Shown: one piece after another, positions 10,735-21,748 of the stretch
Position numbering within the stretch: position 1 is the stretch's first letter
Layout of the letters: each line of letters starts with the position of its first letter
Assembly: GCA_036346405.1 (NCBI GenBank)
Contig: CM070562.1
Coordinates: 109,506,999-109,570,998 of the forward strand
DNA from: Phyllostachys edulis
Lineage: Eukaryota > Streptophyta > Magnoliopsida > Poales > Poaceae
Reading direction: 5' to 3'
Length of the DNA: 64,000 nt
Made by a program: the position numbers and the translations under genes
Notes under the pieces: generated by a model
Databases searched by the model: none
What the model was told of the DNA's origin: nothing
Seen by the model: the letters and a program-made list of their open reading frames with translations, nothing else

Positions 10735-12272
10735 CTCTGTAGCATCACTAAGAAGATCAAGTACATTATCAAATGCATCAATTTTAGATCTAAGATCTAA
10801 AACAAATGCAAATGCATATAGGTAAGGGATTTCTCTCCAATATTTAAGGTATTTAGTTTTCATAGCAACAATAGCATCGTGTAAAACGAAGTCATTTTCA
10901 TACATTTTCAACTGAGTAGCAATCTGTAAAATACTATGCACGATGATAGGAGATGTTAGATAGTAGACAGAGGACAAAGCAACAGTGGCCTCGTAATTTT
11001 TTTTAAAAAAAAACGACAGTATTTTCTCAGCAACGAACCAATGTTGCTCAGTCAATAGTATACTACCGTCAGTGCTCTGATAGCGTGTTTGAATAAAAAT
11101 AGAAAAATTGTTGTTATATAGTACAAGACTCTTAAGCATCAGGTAAAAAGAGTTCCTTCTTACCTCAATGTCCAAACCAAACTTTTTCGGACATACACCC
11201 ATCGCCTTGCAGAAGTTCTTATATTGTGCTATTCTTACATTAGAATTATTCAAGAAAGAAATCGCACCACAAAAAGCTTTAATATACGGATTCAACCTTT
11301 TCAAACCACATCTGACTATAAGGTTAATAATATGACAAGCGCATCGTTGATGTAGCAAGAAGGAATCGACGTATGTACTCAACACTGGAGTAAGAATATC
11401 CATGGCCCTAGAGTTCGAAGCGGTGCTGTCTAAAGTAATTGAGAATATTTTGTCTGTAAGACCAAAGTCTTCCACGACTTTGATAATATAGTCCGCAATA
11501 TTCTCACCCGTGTGTGATACATCAATTAAATTCAAATCTATAATTCTTTTTTCCATTACCCGATCACCATTAACATAATGATCAACTACACTAAGATAAT
11601 CCTTTCTAGACCGACCACTCTACATGTCCGAGGCTAGGGCCACTGAAAATGTGCACGTACTAAATAGTTCCTTTATTTTATTATGGCGTTCATTGTAGTG
11701 TTTTACTAGATCTCTAGTTTTTGTCTGTCTAGAAACGAAAGAAAATATAGGATTATGCGCAGTTATAATATAATTTTGGAAAGCAGCAGACTCCCCAAAG
11801 CCTAACGGTAAATCCTCAGAAGCAATTAAACGATAGAGAGATTGATGGGCTATCTTGGGATCATAGTCTCAGTTACGTACCGTACCGTCGGGGTTGTACT
11901 GCATCTGCGTCTGCCTCATCACCAATCCTTGCTTGGCTCGACATCTTGTAGCATGTCTAAGCAAGTGCCCCGTTTCACTTGTAGACCTTACAGACAATTC
12001 ATCGCGACAAATTTGCAAATAGCATATGATACATCATTTCCTTGTGCGTCTTGCATGGTTGTCCTGTCGAAATTCTCTCGCACTCCCGATGTAGACGACC
12101 TCAACCTCTTTGCTTTGGTTGGCATGAAGCCTAATGTTGTCGTGGAGCTTGATGACAGAGCTCCGCCTTGCCCTGCCGGTTGGCTTGACGTAGCCGCAGC
12201 TACCTCCATGGACGCAATTTCCTCCGGTGAAAGTCTGTAATCACCAAGAGCAAAGCTATCGTAAATGTCCAT
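10735..12272 (-). pseudogene. hAT-family (Ac/RICESLEEPER-like) transposase, defective
   Basis: The N-terminal exon starts MDIYDSFALGDYRLSPEEIA at 12272. A BED-finger-like region follows (LLRHATRCRAKQGLVMRQTQ, near 11920), then stops around 11860-11560. A 313-codon open frame runs from 11556 and contains FSITLDSTASNS, LHQRCACHIINLIVRCGLKR and YLKYWREIPYLYAFAFVLD, blocks typical of the plant hAT catalytic region. The hATC dimerisation domain (present in the paralogue at 53740-53950) is missing; after LLSDAT the protein turns into unrelated residues. It is about 70% identical by eye to the paralogue at 51905-53950 where they align. This is a dead transposase. Confidence 0.85.
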
Positions 12273-12611
12273 AACGAAAACTGCAAAATCAAAACTAACA
12301 CTATTATTACTTTCATCTTAGCATAACAAGTACTAACAATAAAAATATGCAAAAAATAGAATTGTACCTTTTTTGTTGACTTGCTATCGAAAATTGAATA
12401 TTCCAAAAAAATTGGCTTTTTAAAAATTTTGCTAAATTATCTCACAATGAATTTGAATTTGCACAATAGAATTTCAGAGAGATTGGGGAATGGAGGGGTG
12501 CTGAATGAAGGGGGGTATGGTGGCTATTTATAGAAAAAATTTGGGTTTTTTTTGAATTTTTTGCTATTTTTAAAGACTAAAATGGTCAAAATGGTTAAAA
12601 AAGGGGCATAA

Positions 12612-13251
12612 ATGGCCAACGACTGGATTTTAGTCGGATCGTGCCATGCTAGGCATGGCCCACGAGCCCGCCTCCAGCCTGCCCAGCTGCTAGCGTCGGC
12701 CGTTCCCTTTCCTCCCTCTTGCTGTGTGCCCCTGCCCACATGCGGCACTGCCGCTAGTCGCTACTGCTGGCGCCCTCCACGCAGACCCATGTCCCTTCGC
12801 CCGCCTCCCTCTGCGCCCCTTTGCCTGTCTCCCTACGTGTCGTCTCCTCCTCTCCTCCCAGCCTCCTCCCTCCACCTTGGCTCGCGCAGCGCCGCCTCCT
12901 CCCTCAGCGTCGGCCAGCACCGCACCACCTCCCCTCCCCCTCTTCCTCTCTGGCTCTCCCTCTCCTCCTCCCTCTCTTCACTGGCGCCCTGCCACCACCT
13001 CCTCCCGGCCCCTCCTTCCGCCGCCTCCCCTCCTCTTCCTCCATGCCGCCACCCACCCCACCTCCTCCTCCTTGCCGCTCACTACTCAACCTACGGACGC
13101 GAGCAAGATGGGTTGTGCTGGGCTCATGTCGTGCTTGGCACGGCTCGATACTATTTGTGCCATGCTAGGCCGAGCCACCTTGCCAGGGTTGCGGCCCAAG
13201 CACGGCACGGGCCTTCGTGCCGGGCTGGCACGGCCCATCTGGCCAACTCTA
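12612..13251. other. GC-rich subterminal region of hAT copy 1
   Basis: The block is extremely GC-rich, with pyrimidine tracts on the plus strand and several long overlapping frames (up to 214 codons) rich in Pro/Ser/Arg. Equivalent GC-rich blocks lie just inside the terminal repeats of the family members at 33112-33901 and 58418-58960, so this is part of the transposon and the frames are not genes. Confidence 0.6.
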
Positions 13252-13524
13252 GATAGGAGAACGAAGGCCTTGGTCGTTGATCTAGAGGAGTGGAAATGGT
13301 GGTGTCACGAATAACCCCCTTGAATGTCTCTATTTTCCTTTAGGGCCGTGTAGAACAGGAAATTTGGAGAAAACATGCCCAATTGAAATACCAACTTTAA
13401 AATACCACATAAATTATTCTTTATTTTTTGTAGTACATCAATATTTCACAATTGCATCAAAAGTTTATCTTGAATTGTTCTTTTATTTACCACATAAATT
13501 ATTGAAGTTGTGTATTATTTATTT

Positions 13525-14609
13525 GAAATAAGTCCATTTTGACCTCTAAACTCTTGCGAAAGTATAAGTTTCAATCTATAACTGCAAAACCGGGTATTTG
13601 ACGCCCTGAAGTATCAATACCGTTTATTTTACCCACCGAAACCGATTAAAGGTGGTTTTATCCGAGGTGGCGCCAACGTGGAAGCGGTTTTTACATGTAA
13701 GTTTGTTTTCGGTTTAGGGTTTTGACACGCAACCACTCTAGTTAGCAGAATGAACAAATAAATTAAAAAAGATGGTAGGGCCACATGTCATTCTTACCAA
13801 CCACATTCTCCCCCTTTTCTTCCTCTTTTATCTCTCCCACGACCATGACCGCCTCTCCCTCCTCTCTTCCTCTTCTTCCTCTCTCTCCCAACAGTTACGA
13901 CACTAGGATCTCCGCCTCCTCCCCTAGATCCGCCCATGGCTCCCGGCGACCGTCCTCGTCTCCCTCTCTCTACATCTCCCTCTCCCTCTTCTCCTCTTCT
14001 CCAAGTCCAGCACCAGCTAGATCCATCGCCTCCCACCATGCCACCTATTGTCACCGTCGTCCAACATTTCCCTCCAAACCCACAGCACCGCCTTCGCTAT
14101 CCCTCCACACCGCCAATCCCCCCAATCTCTCTCTCTTTGGGGTCAGTGAGGAGGCAGGGGAGGATGCGTCTGTGGCAAAGGGGGCGGCGGCGAGGTTGAC
14201 GGTGGGGCAGCGGCAAGGTCGTCCGTTGCCGATGGTGACCAGTAGCAATTGCGGTCGTTAGCTGGGGATGTCTTCATTGCCTCCTGGGCGGAGTCCCTCA
14301 ATGACGAGCTTCGAAGACCGGCAATGGTGGCAGTGGCGGTGGCTTGAACGCCGGATCTCGCCATCGACCTCGGTAGAGAGAGGGGGGAGGAAGAAGGTGA
14401 TTTTCAGGATACCATGTGGGCACATCAATTTTGTATTTTTTTATTAATAGGTGCCACCACAGTGCAAAACCTCCCTCAATCAGTCTAGAGGGTAAAATAA
14501 ATGGTATTGATAGTTGAGGGTTGTAAACATCCAGTTTTGCAATTCGATGTTGAAATTTAGACTTTTGCAAGAGCTTAGGAGGGGGGGGGGGGTCAAATAT
14601 ACTTATTCC
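13525..14609. mobile_element. MULE-like element with GC-rich cargo and 9-bp TSD
   Basis: Inverted repeats of about 140 bp match between 13525-13670 and 14455-14609 (left GAAATAAGTCCATTTTGACC; right reads GGAATAAG..TTTGACC on the other strand, followed by CTCTTGC.AAAGT). Flanking 9-mers TATTTATTT (13516-13524) and TGTTTATTT (14610-14618) agree at 8 of 9 positions. Long inverted repeats starting with G and a 9-bp TSD are Mutator-like hallmarks. The GC-rich interior (about 13800-14400) has long frames on both strands without motifs and no transposase. It could be a Pack-MULE carrying a captured gene fragment, but I cannot name a source gene. Confidence 0.7.
14581..14592 (+). repeat. poly-G tract
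   Basis: Twelve consecutive G lie inside the right inverted repeat of the MULE-like element. The left repeat lacks them, so they arose after insertion. Confidence 0.9.
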
Positions 14610-14618
14610 TGTTTATTT

Positions 14619-15278
14619 TAAGCCCCGAAGCAGTGCAAATTTCAGATCGAGGGCAAACATATAACTTTATGTAGGAGATTGAAATTAGAGCTTTAGCTAT
14701 TCTATTCCAAGTGATGAAGTTTAAAATGTGCTAAAATCGAACTCTTGATTTCTCACAATAGTCAGTTTAAAACGCTGCAATGATAACATCACTGTGTGTG
14801 ACTGTTGCAACATACTGCATGAACTAATTCAACAAACTTCTGATGGTCAGACATTTAATCTTTGTTCAGAACACAAATATCCAACCCGTAGATGACACGA
14901 TAAAAAAAATTCAAAACCCAATTTTAATACACATACTAGATGTGAGCCTGCGCTGTGCAGCGGATCAATTCATGAACTATGACAAAATTTTGATCCATAC
15001 CCATCACAAGGATATATCATAATCAAGGGTAATTGTTAGATCATGCAGTACCATATAAACACAAACACCCCAGGAAGCTCAGCATGTTAGATCATGTTAT
15101 GATGTGACAGCAAGACTTAAATAGCCAGTTGGGCTGTACGCAATTGAAAACAAGAGGGGAAAAGGAAATAAAGAAAAACGAGGGAGATGAGAGTTTGGGC
15201 TAGCCCAGCCCAAACAGCAAATCAGGCCATCACTCCCCCTGCCATAGAACCGAAGGGCACGACTCCACGCAGCCACGC
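14619..15278. other. intergenic, AT-rich
   Basis: No gene, terminal repeat or tandem array is visible. Open frames are short. Confidence 0.4.
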
Positions 15279-15774
15279 TAAGGGGGTCAATATTCGATAG
15301 GATATAAATATGATTTAGATTTTTTCTATTCGATTAACAATGTCCTCTCTATTTGTATTTGTATTCACATTAAAAAAATATGATACGAATGTGGTATGGA
15401 CTTTTGCCATCCGAAATGTTATTTTATTCGCACTATTCGTATTCATATTTAAATTCGATAAAATAATATACATATATTATTGTAGTATGGCTAATTAGTT
15501 GGATGAGCATTTTTAGTTTAATGTGAATTCATATTTTTAGGTGAAATAGATAAACTAGAATGATTAAATGTGCTATGTATGAGGATAAAATATCATAAAA
15601 ATCTTGTTATTACGTAAGTTATGAGGATACCCGAATTCGACCGAATTGAGTAGGTATTCGATTTGTATTCGTTACAATATTCGATTCATATTCGATAGTA
15701 TTCGAATTTGTATCCGTATTCGTTTAGAAAATACGAATACAGAAAGACCATTATTCGATCCGTTGACACCCTTA
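15279..15774. mobile_element. hAT-like non-autonomous element
   Basis: The ends are TAAGGGGGTCAATATTCGAT on the left and the complement of TAAGGGTGTCAACGGATCGA on the right, a hAT-type terminal repeat. The interior is rich in TATTCG/CGAATA motifs, typical of these elements. I see no matching 8-bp TSD. A partial second copy (about 16786-17163) comes from the tandem duplication of this region. Confidence 0.55.
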
Positions 15775-15786
15775 GGGATACTCGCA

Positions 15787-15943
15787 GGGCCGTTTGGATA
15801 ATGGGAAAAGAGGGGTAGGAATAGGATTGGGATATGACGCGGGATAAATTTAGCTGTTGGATCGACGAATTGAGGGATAAATTTATCTCACCTTATATCT
15901 CGATCACATTCCCACATCTCATAACCCAATATCCAAACAGCTA
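15787..15943. mobile_element. MITE (GGGCCGTTTGGATA ends), first copy
   Basis: The left end GGGCCGTTTGGATAATGGG pairs with the right end CCCAATATCCAAACAGCTAG as an imperfect inverted repeat. It is about 157 bp, non-coding, and duplicated at 17180-17336 by the tandem duplication. No TSD assigned. Confidence 0.5.
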
Positions 15944-16841
15944 GCGAGACAGCGTCGCTGCTAGTCCTAGTCGTCGTTGCTATAAATTTCTCATCGCCAG
16001 CCACTATCTCACACCAACAACCTACACAATCAATTCCCTACGGCCTCCTCGTCTCTCCAGTACTTCCAATTTCGCTGAAGATCCTCGACCCCTGTGCTGC
16101 TCTAGGCTCCATCGCTTTCGTTGACACCATGATGGAACTTGAGGGCCGTCACCATGGATGTCTTCCCTTCCATGCACTCAGGCTCATCTAGGACCATAGG
16201 CATGGAGCCATGGAGGCCACCATCATGAGGAGTTGGTTGGAGCCCCCTTCTCCTTCACCCACACGCTGCTAGCCTGCTCTGCAACTTCGTCCGGCCCAAT
16301 TTGAGCCATGAGCAGCCAGATCCGACCATATCTTGGTTGTGATCACCGTCGTGGCCATGGTAGTGGTCGCATTTGGCGTTGGTCATCACCATGGGACAAT
16401 TGAGCAGGGGCAGCGCTGCAGAGGATGAGCAACATGATTCTGTGCGTGTAGCGTAGTGTGTACGGTCAATCGTCGTCTTCATCGCCATCTAGAAGAGGAT
16501 AGTGGTGGCTTGCAACTGGAGGTCAGGGGGGGCGGTGGTGCGCTAACAAGGATGAGGAAGGTGGCGCGACACCCTAGAGAGGAAGGGTGAGCAGTCGAGA
16601 GGTTAGAGATTGGGGAGGCGAGGTGGCACGGAGTGACTGAAAGAGCGAGCGAGGAGAGGAGAGGGCTGACGTGAGCGAGGGTCACTGTCCCGGTGGTCCC
16701 ACGTGTGGCATCACCACCAACCAACTGGTTCTTTTAATACAGGGCTTGTTTGGTTCAGGGCCAAAATGATCCAAGTCAAAATTTTGGTATGGGCTTTTGC
16801 CATCCGAAATGTTATTTTATCCGAACTATTCATATTCAATT

Positions 16842-16844
<3 letters not shown>

Positions 16845-16887
<43 letters not shown>
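16845..16887 (+). repeat. (AT)n microsatellite
   Basis: An uninterrupted AT dinucleotide run of about 43 bp, at a place where the first duplication unit has only ordinary AT-rich sequence. Confidence 0.95.
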
Positions 16888-16890
<3 letters not shown>

Positions 16891-17179
16891 GTAGTATGGC
16901 TAATTAGTTGGATGGATATTTTTAGTTTAATGTGAATTCATGTTTTTAGGTGAAATGGATAAACTAGAATGATTAAATGTGCTACGCACGAGGATAAAAT
17001 ATCATAAATATCTTGTCATTACGTAAGTTACGAGGATATCCGAATCCGATCGAATTGAGTAGGTATTCAATTCGTATTCATTACAACATTTGATTTGTAT
17101 TCGTATTTGTTTAGAAAATACGAATATGAATATGGAAAGACCACTATTCGATTCGTTGACACCCTTAGGGACACTTGCA

Positions 17180-17336
17180 GGGCCATTTGGATAATGGTAA
17201 AAGAGGGGTAGGAATAGGATTGGGATATGAGGTGGGATAAATTTAGGCGTTGGATCGACGAATTGAGGGATAGATTTATCTCACCTTATATCTCAATCAC
17301 ATTCCCACCTCTCATAACCCAATATCCAAACAGCTA
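17180..17336. mobile_element. MITE (GGGCC.TTTGGATA ends), second copy
   Basis: This is the same MITE as at 15787-15943, present because the whole 1.39-kb unit is duplicated. It shows a few substitutions but no rearrangement. Confidence 0.5.
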
Positions 17337-18133
17337 GCAAGACAGCGTCGCTGCTAGCCCTAGTCGCCGCTACTGTAAATTTCTCATCGCTAGCCACTAT
17401 CTCACACCAACGACCGACAATCGATTCCCTATGGCCTCCTTGTCTCTCCAATACTTCCAATTTCGCCGAAGATCCTCGACCCATGTGCTGCTCTAGGCGC
17501 CATCGCTTTCATTGACACCATGATGGAACTTGAGGGGCATCACCATGGATGTCTTCCCTTCCATGCACTCAGGCTCATATAGGACCGTGCGCGTGGAGCC
17601 ATGGAGGTCACCATCGCGAGGAGTTGGCTGGAGCCCCCCTTCTCCTTCACCGACACGTTGCTAGCCTGCTCTGCAACTTCGTCCGGCCCAATCTGAGCCA
17701 TGAGTAGCCAGATCCAACCATATCTTGGTTGTGATCACCATCGTGGCCGTGGTAGTGGTCGCATTTGGCGTTGGTCATCGCCATGGGACAATTGAGCGGG
17801 TGCAGCGCTGTAGAGGATGAGCAACACGATTTTGTGCGTGCAGCAGAGTGTGTACGGTCAGTCGTCGTCTTCATCGCCATCTAGAAGAGGACAGTGGTGG
17901 CTTGCAATTGGAAGTTGAGGGGGACGGTGGTGCGCTAGCAAGGATGAGGAAGGTGGCGCGGCACCTTGTAGAGGAAGGGTGAGCAATCGAGAGGTTAGAG
18001 ATTGGGGAGGCGAGGTGGCACAAAGTGACTGAGAGAGCGAGCGAAGAAAGGAGAGGGCTGACGTGAGTAAGGGTTGCTGTCTCGGTGTTCGCACGTGTGG
18101 CATCACCACCAACCAACTAGTTCTTTTAATACA

Positions 18134-18372
18134 GGGCTTGTTTGGTTCAGGGCCAAAATGAGCCAAATCAAAATTTTGGCATAACCAAAATCTAGGCAAA
18201 GCTAAATATTGGCAAAATAAACAGTGTTTGAATTGTGACCAAGTCAAATTTTGGCGTTACCAAATTTTTATGGACGTTACAAAATTTTGTTAACAAACCA
18301 AACTACAACCAATTTTCGTTAGCATTACCAGTATTTGGTTTGGTTTGCAAGGGTAGCAAACCAAACAAACCC
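18134..18372. mobile_element. MITE with GGG.TTGTTTGGTT inverted ends
   Basis: The left end GGGCTTGTTTGGTT and right end AACCAAACAAACCC are inverted copies. The interior repeats CCAAAATTTTGGCATAACC-type motifs. It is about 239 bp and non-coding. A left-end fragment of the same MITE sits at about 16744-16783 and stops at the duplication junction. Confidence 0.6.
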
Positions 18373-18574
18373 ATAATAAAGATTCAGAAATAACAATTTC
18401 AATCTCAACGTGTTTTGTGAAACCATCAATCTCAACATAATTTATTTTTTGTACACAAAAAAACAATCTCAACATACTTTGATTTGTTTGTTCCCGATGA
18501 ATTCAAATTTATATATTGGTTTTTGGCCGATGGCCGTTGGCCTGTGTTGTGATTGTGTCAACCGTTCGGATCTT

Positions 18575-19175
18575 GGGGCTGTTTGGATTATTACCTCAAT
18601 GTGCCAAACCAAATTTTAGTAGTACCTGATAATTTGGCTACCGTTTAGATCTCTACCAAATTTTGGCTTCGCCCTACCAAATTTTGGCACGCCAAATTTT
18701 TGAATGTGCGTTCCTCGCGTCGCTCAGGCGGCCGATTTGGGCGCCCAGGAATTGGCTGGGCAGTGCTGCCAAAGCTAGGACAGGTGGCAAGCTGAGATTG
18801 GCCAACAGTGGTGTATTAAATGCATAGTGAGTTTAATTAGTCACTTTCAAATGACCATATTTCCTAAACCAAATATCCGATTTGCGATCCGATTGAACCG
18901 TTGTGTTCCTTATCATTTAGTCAACAAAACAAGACCGCTGTTGGTATATTTTGGTGCAAAAAATAATATATATCACGCAGGCCCCACATGTCATACTCAT
19001 TTTTTTTGGCAAATTTTGGTATAACTGCAATCCAAACGCATCAATTTCGGTATTGCCCGTGAATTGGCATGACTGCAATTCAAACACCTTTTTTTCCCCT
19101 GATTTTAGCACTGCTCCGATTTTGATACTACCAAAATTTAGTTTGGCACATTAAGGCAACAATCCAAACAGCCCC
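18575..19175. mobile_element. 601-bp inverted-repeat element with 3-bp TSD
   Basis: The ends form an almost perfect inverted repeat of about 50 bp, starting GGGGCTGTTTGGATTATTAC on the left and GGGGCTGTTTGGATTGTTGC on the other strand at the right. A CTT lies on both sides (18572-18574, 19176-19178). A 3-bp TSD fits PIF/Harbinger or CACTA groups. The interior has no coding capacity and repeats CCAAATTTTGG motifs. Confidence 0.75.
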
Positions 19176-19178
19176 CTT

Positions 19179-19814
19179 ATCTGCCCAGATCGGATGGCCA
19201 ACGCTGCATCGTGGTGAGCCCGATGTTGCTCACTCTTCCGTTCTTCCTCCGCCCCCTCGGCGCCGGCGGAACCCTTCACCTGCCTTCAAGCCCCAAGCGC
19301 GCTGCGCGCCACCCTCCCGCCGACTCCGCGTTCCTTCTCGCTTCTCTTGCCGTCTCCGCCTGCGTCGCGAAACCCTATCGGGCCAGCCGCCAGGGAACGC
19401 CGCTTGCCAATGCGGAGCAGCGGTGGCGCCCTTCTGCTGCCGCGCTCCAACTGCAGTGGCTAGCGGTGCGGTCCCGTCCCCTTTCGCCGCCGATGCCCTC
19501 CTCCCACTGCCTGCGGGAACCATTGGCCTTGTAGCTCCACCCCTGCCCACCGTCGCCGCGGTTGTAGAGTAATCTGCCACTGACGGAGGCGGAAGTTCGT
19601 TCAGGCCCAAAATCACCAGGTGCGCGATCGCGCTCCAGGGTGCCGTGCCCGTGCTCTCTTCTCCAGTTTTTTTACATTGCAAAGTTATGCGGTTGTGTTT
19701 AGTGGTTTTGCTCCCTGTTTCGTAACGTGCTTGCAGTGAAAGGGTTTGGGTTTGATGCCAATTCGCCTCACGTACTAGCTCGCCTCATGTTTATGTTCCG
19801 ATTTTTCCGTGTTA
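19179..19814. other. GC-rich block without a recognised gene
   Basis: A GC-rich stretch (about 19240-19660) is open on the plus strand (19211-19534) and the minus strand (19230-19682). The proteins are Ala/Pro/Arg-rich and motif-free. It directly precedes the PRP8 fragment and might have been mobilised with it, but nothing proves that. Confidence 0.3.
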
Positions 19815-20710
19815 CAGCCAGATCAAGCGATATATGGCCAACTACGAATGCAGCATGCTCTACATATCAACAACGAGAAGGCAAATATGTTATTGAAACC
19901 CGACAAGACTTTGTTACCGAGTCACATCACCGTTGATCTTCGTGGTATACGGTTGAGGTTGCTCGGAGGGACCTCACTCTTTCTGAATGTGCAAAGAAGA
20001 ACAATATCAATTACTTCTATGCTGATGAAATCTGAAATTCATGACATAATTCTTGGTGCCAACTGCCAAGATAGCTCCACCTTCTGAACAGAGGCAACAG
20101 ACTGCAGAAATTGAGAAGCAGCTAAAGCTTTGGTAACATAGATGTGATGTTTCGTGTTATTTAAAAAATATCAGCGTGATGCTTACTGTTACTTTTGCAT
20201 AATTCTGCAGTCTAAAGAGATGACAGTTAACCACTGTTTAGACAAGGCCAACTAATGCGCATGGAGATGAGCTTATTGTCACAGTTACTAGTCCATAGAA
20301 GCGACAAACATTTGCATCAAAGATTGTTCCCCGTGCCAAGGCCATCTCTCTCACAAATGTATATCTTCATGTCAATCATATTTATGTTTATTCAGAGTTT
20401 CAGATGGCGTAAAGGTGAGTCTGACTCTACTACATTATTATGATGTTTATGCAGGATTAGACAACACAAGATTTTTCAACATCAACAAACATTGGGATGG
20501 TGAGAAGTGCATCATTTTGGCATTCACCATTACTCCAGGATCTTATTCGTTGACTGCATACAAGCTGACACCGAGTGGCTATGACTATCGAGTGGGGCTA
20601 TGACACTGGCAGCAGCCTATGTGGATATCTAGAGACTCACTATGAGAATTGAGAATGTCCACTTCTCAGTGACCGCTTCAGTGATTTCTACATGGTATCA
20701 ACTTATTCTG
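19815..20710 (+). pseudogene. PRP8: PRP8 (U5 snRNP splicing factor) C-terminal pseudogene fragment
   Basis: PRP8 is the large protein at the spliceosome's catalytic core. Here its C-terminal third survives in pieces: ALHINNEKANMLLKPDKT near 19857, AKKNNIN and SEIHDIILGA in different frames near 20000-20050, then NAHGDELIVTVTSP near 20255 with a stop in place of the next Tyr. ISLTNVYLHVNHIYV follows near 20350, and HWDGEKCII..TPGSYSLTAYKLTPSGY at 20490-20590, then LLSDRF..FYMV in another frame to about 20700. Intron-like GT..AG segments are kept between some blocks (about 20133-20211 and 20414-20453), so this is not a processed retrocopy. About 90 residues between HIYV and HWDGE are missing. 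Frameshifts and stops make it non-functional. Confidence 0.88.
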
Positions 20711-21748
20711 ATACATCGACTTATTCTGTCATGTTTTGAATAGTTCACTGCTGAGAGGCTGAGTTCGCTTCATCTTATGATCAGGTTTACAAATACATTT
20801 CAGATATACTTAAACTAGAAACATTGATTCCAACTCAACCATCTAGGTGTGCTTCGGTCTTTGCCGGACCTTCAAGGGTTTAGTTGCTGTGGCGAAACTC
20901 CTAGTGTCTTCCTTCTCTTGGTCGAAGCCATAATCTCCTCCTTGATCTTCGGTGAAGCACTCTTCTAAGTCTACGTCATTAGTCTAACAAGGAAAATATA
21001 TAATAGGGATGAGTATGAAAGGTGCTCAACAAGTTCAACATTAGCAAACCAATATATAATAGTGATGAGTACGAAAGGTGCTCAACAAGTTCCACATTAG
21101 CAAACCAACAAGTATATGCTCTAACTATCCAATTGTACCAAACCTATACCAGTGAAGAGCCCACGTCCTTGGGAATATGCTAGATAGTTTTCTAAAACAT
21201 TTGTTGCCAAAATGGTCAAGTTTTAGTTATGAAAATTCTACTGTTCATTAGACACCATAGGCATAACCCTATAATTCCATTTCCTGCCACGGTGCAGTTT
21301 CTACCCGAAACTAGAGAGTGACAATCACATTTTTACTTTGCAGAAGAACTCTACAGAGGTTGTGCTACTATACCACACACGTCTCGTCTTTAATGCTAAC
21401 AGGACATGCACACTTCTTTTAGTGTGTGGCCAAGAATAGGAGCTCGCAATGCCTTTCCAATATTCCTTCAAGATATATCTCTAGAAAGAATCCGCACCTT
21501 TCACTACTAGCTTCCGCAGAAGCACAGAGTCCCTAAACCTAGCTTCTACAGAAGCACAGAATTCTTAATCCCACCTAGAGATACACCATCTAGAACAATT
21601 ACTTGGCAAAGCCCAAATAACCAGGTATGTGGTCGGCGCGATTGAGCGATGCCTGAATGCCTTATGACAGTTGTTATTTAGTCCTTATATGATAAATCAT
21701 ATGTAGTAGAATCACAACACTTCATAAACACACACAAGTGGTTCCAAC
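20711..21748. other. intergenic with one short tandem duplication
   Basis: No gene seen. The stretch contains the 56-bp duplication listed separately and the 8-bp target site of the next hAT element. Confidence 0.4.
20996..21107 (+). repeat. 56-bp tandem duplication
   Basis: A unit containing GAGTATGAAAGGTGCTCAAC occurs twice in direct tandem (20996-21051 and 21052-21107) with only a few substitutions. Confidence 0.85.

Larger units (their letters stand above)
10735..13251 (-). mobile_element. hAT transposon copy 1, left end lost
   Basis: On the minus strand the element starts at 13251 with TAGAGTTGGCCAGATGGGCC, a hAT-type end also found (variant) at 33112, 33901 and 58418. A GC-rich subterminal block (about 12610-13250) follows. 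Next is an AT-rich promoter/leader that is collinear with 47266-47404 and 58950-59218, then an intron ending in TTTTGCAG near 12282, then the transposase. The transposase similarity stops at about 10735, before the C-terminal dimerisation domain, and no opposite terminal repeat or matching TSD was found. The copy is truncated and cannot move by itself. Confidence 0.75.
15395..18165 (+). repeat. 1.39-kb direct tandem duplication
   Basis: The segment from about 15395 to 16780 is repeated from about 16786 to 18165, with a period of about 1390 bp and roughly 90% identity by eye. Examples are GTATGG.CTTTTGCCATCCGA at 15393 and 16784, and AATACAGGGCTTGTTTGGTT at 16737 and 18127. The junction falls at AAAATTTTGG-TATGG. 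Each unit carries half of a hAT-like element, a small MITE and a GC-rich stretch without a gene. The second unit contains an (AT)n expansion absent from the first. Confidence 0.85.

Noticed and set aside
12612..13314. 214- and 196-codon plus-strand frames
   Set aside because: They lie in the GC-rich subterminal block of a hAT element, are Pro/Ser-rich low complexity, and have overlapping frames on the opposite strand.
13785..14261. 158-codon plus-strand frame in MULE-like element
   Set aside because: Ser/Pro low complexity without a domain; kept only as possible unrecognised cargo of the element.
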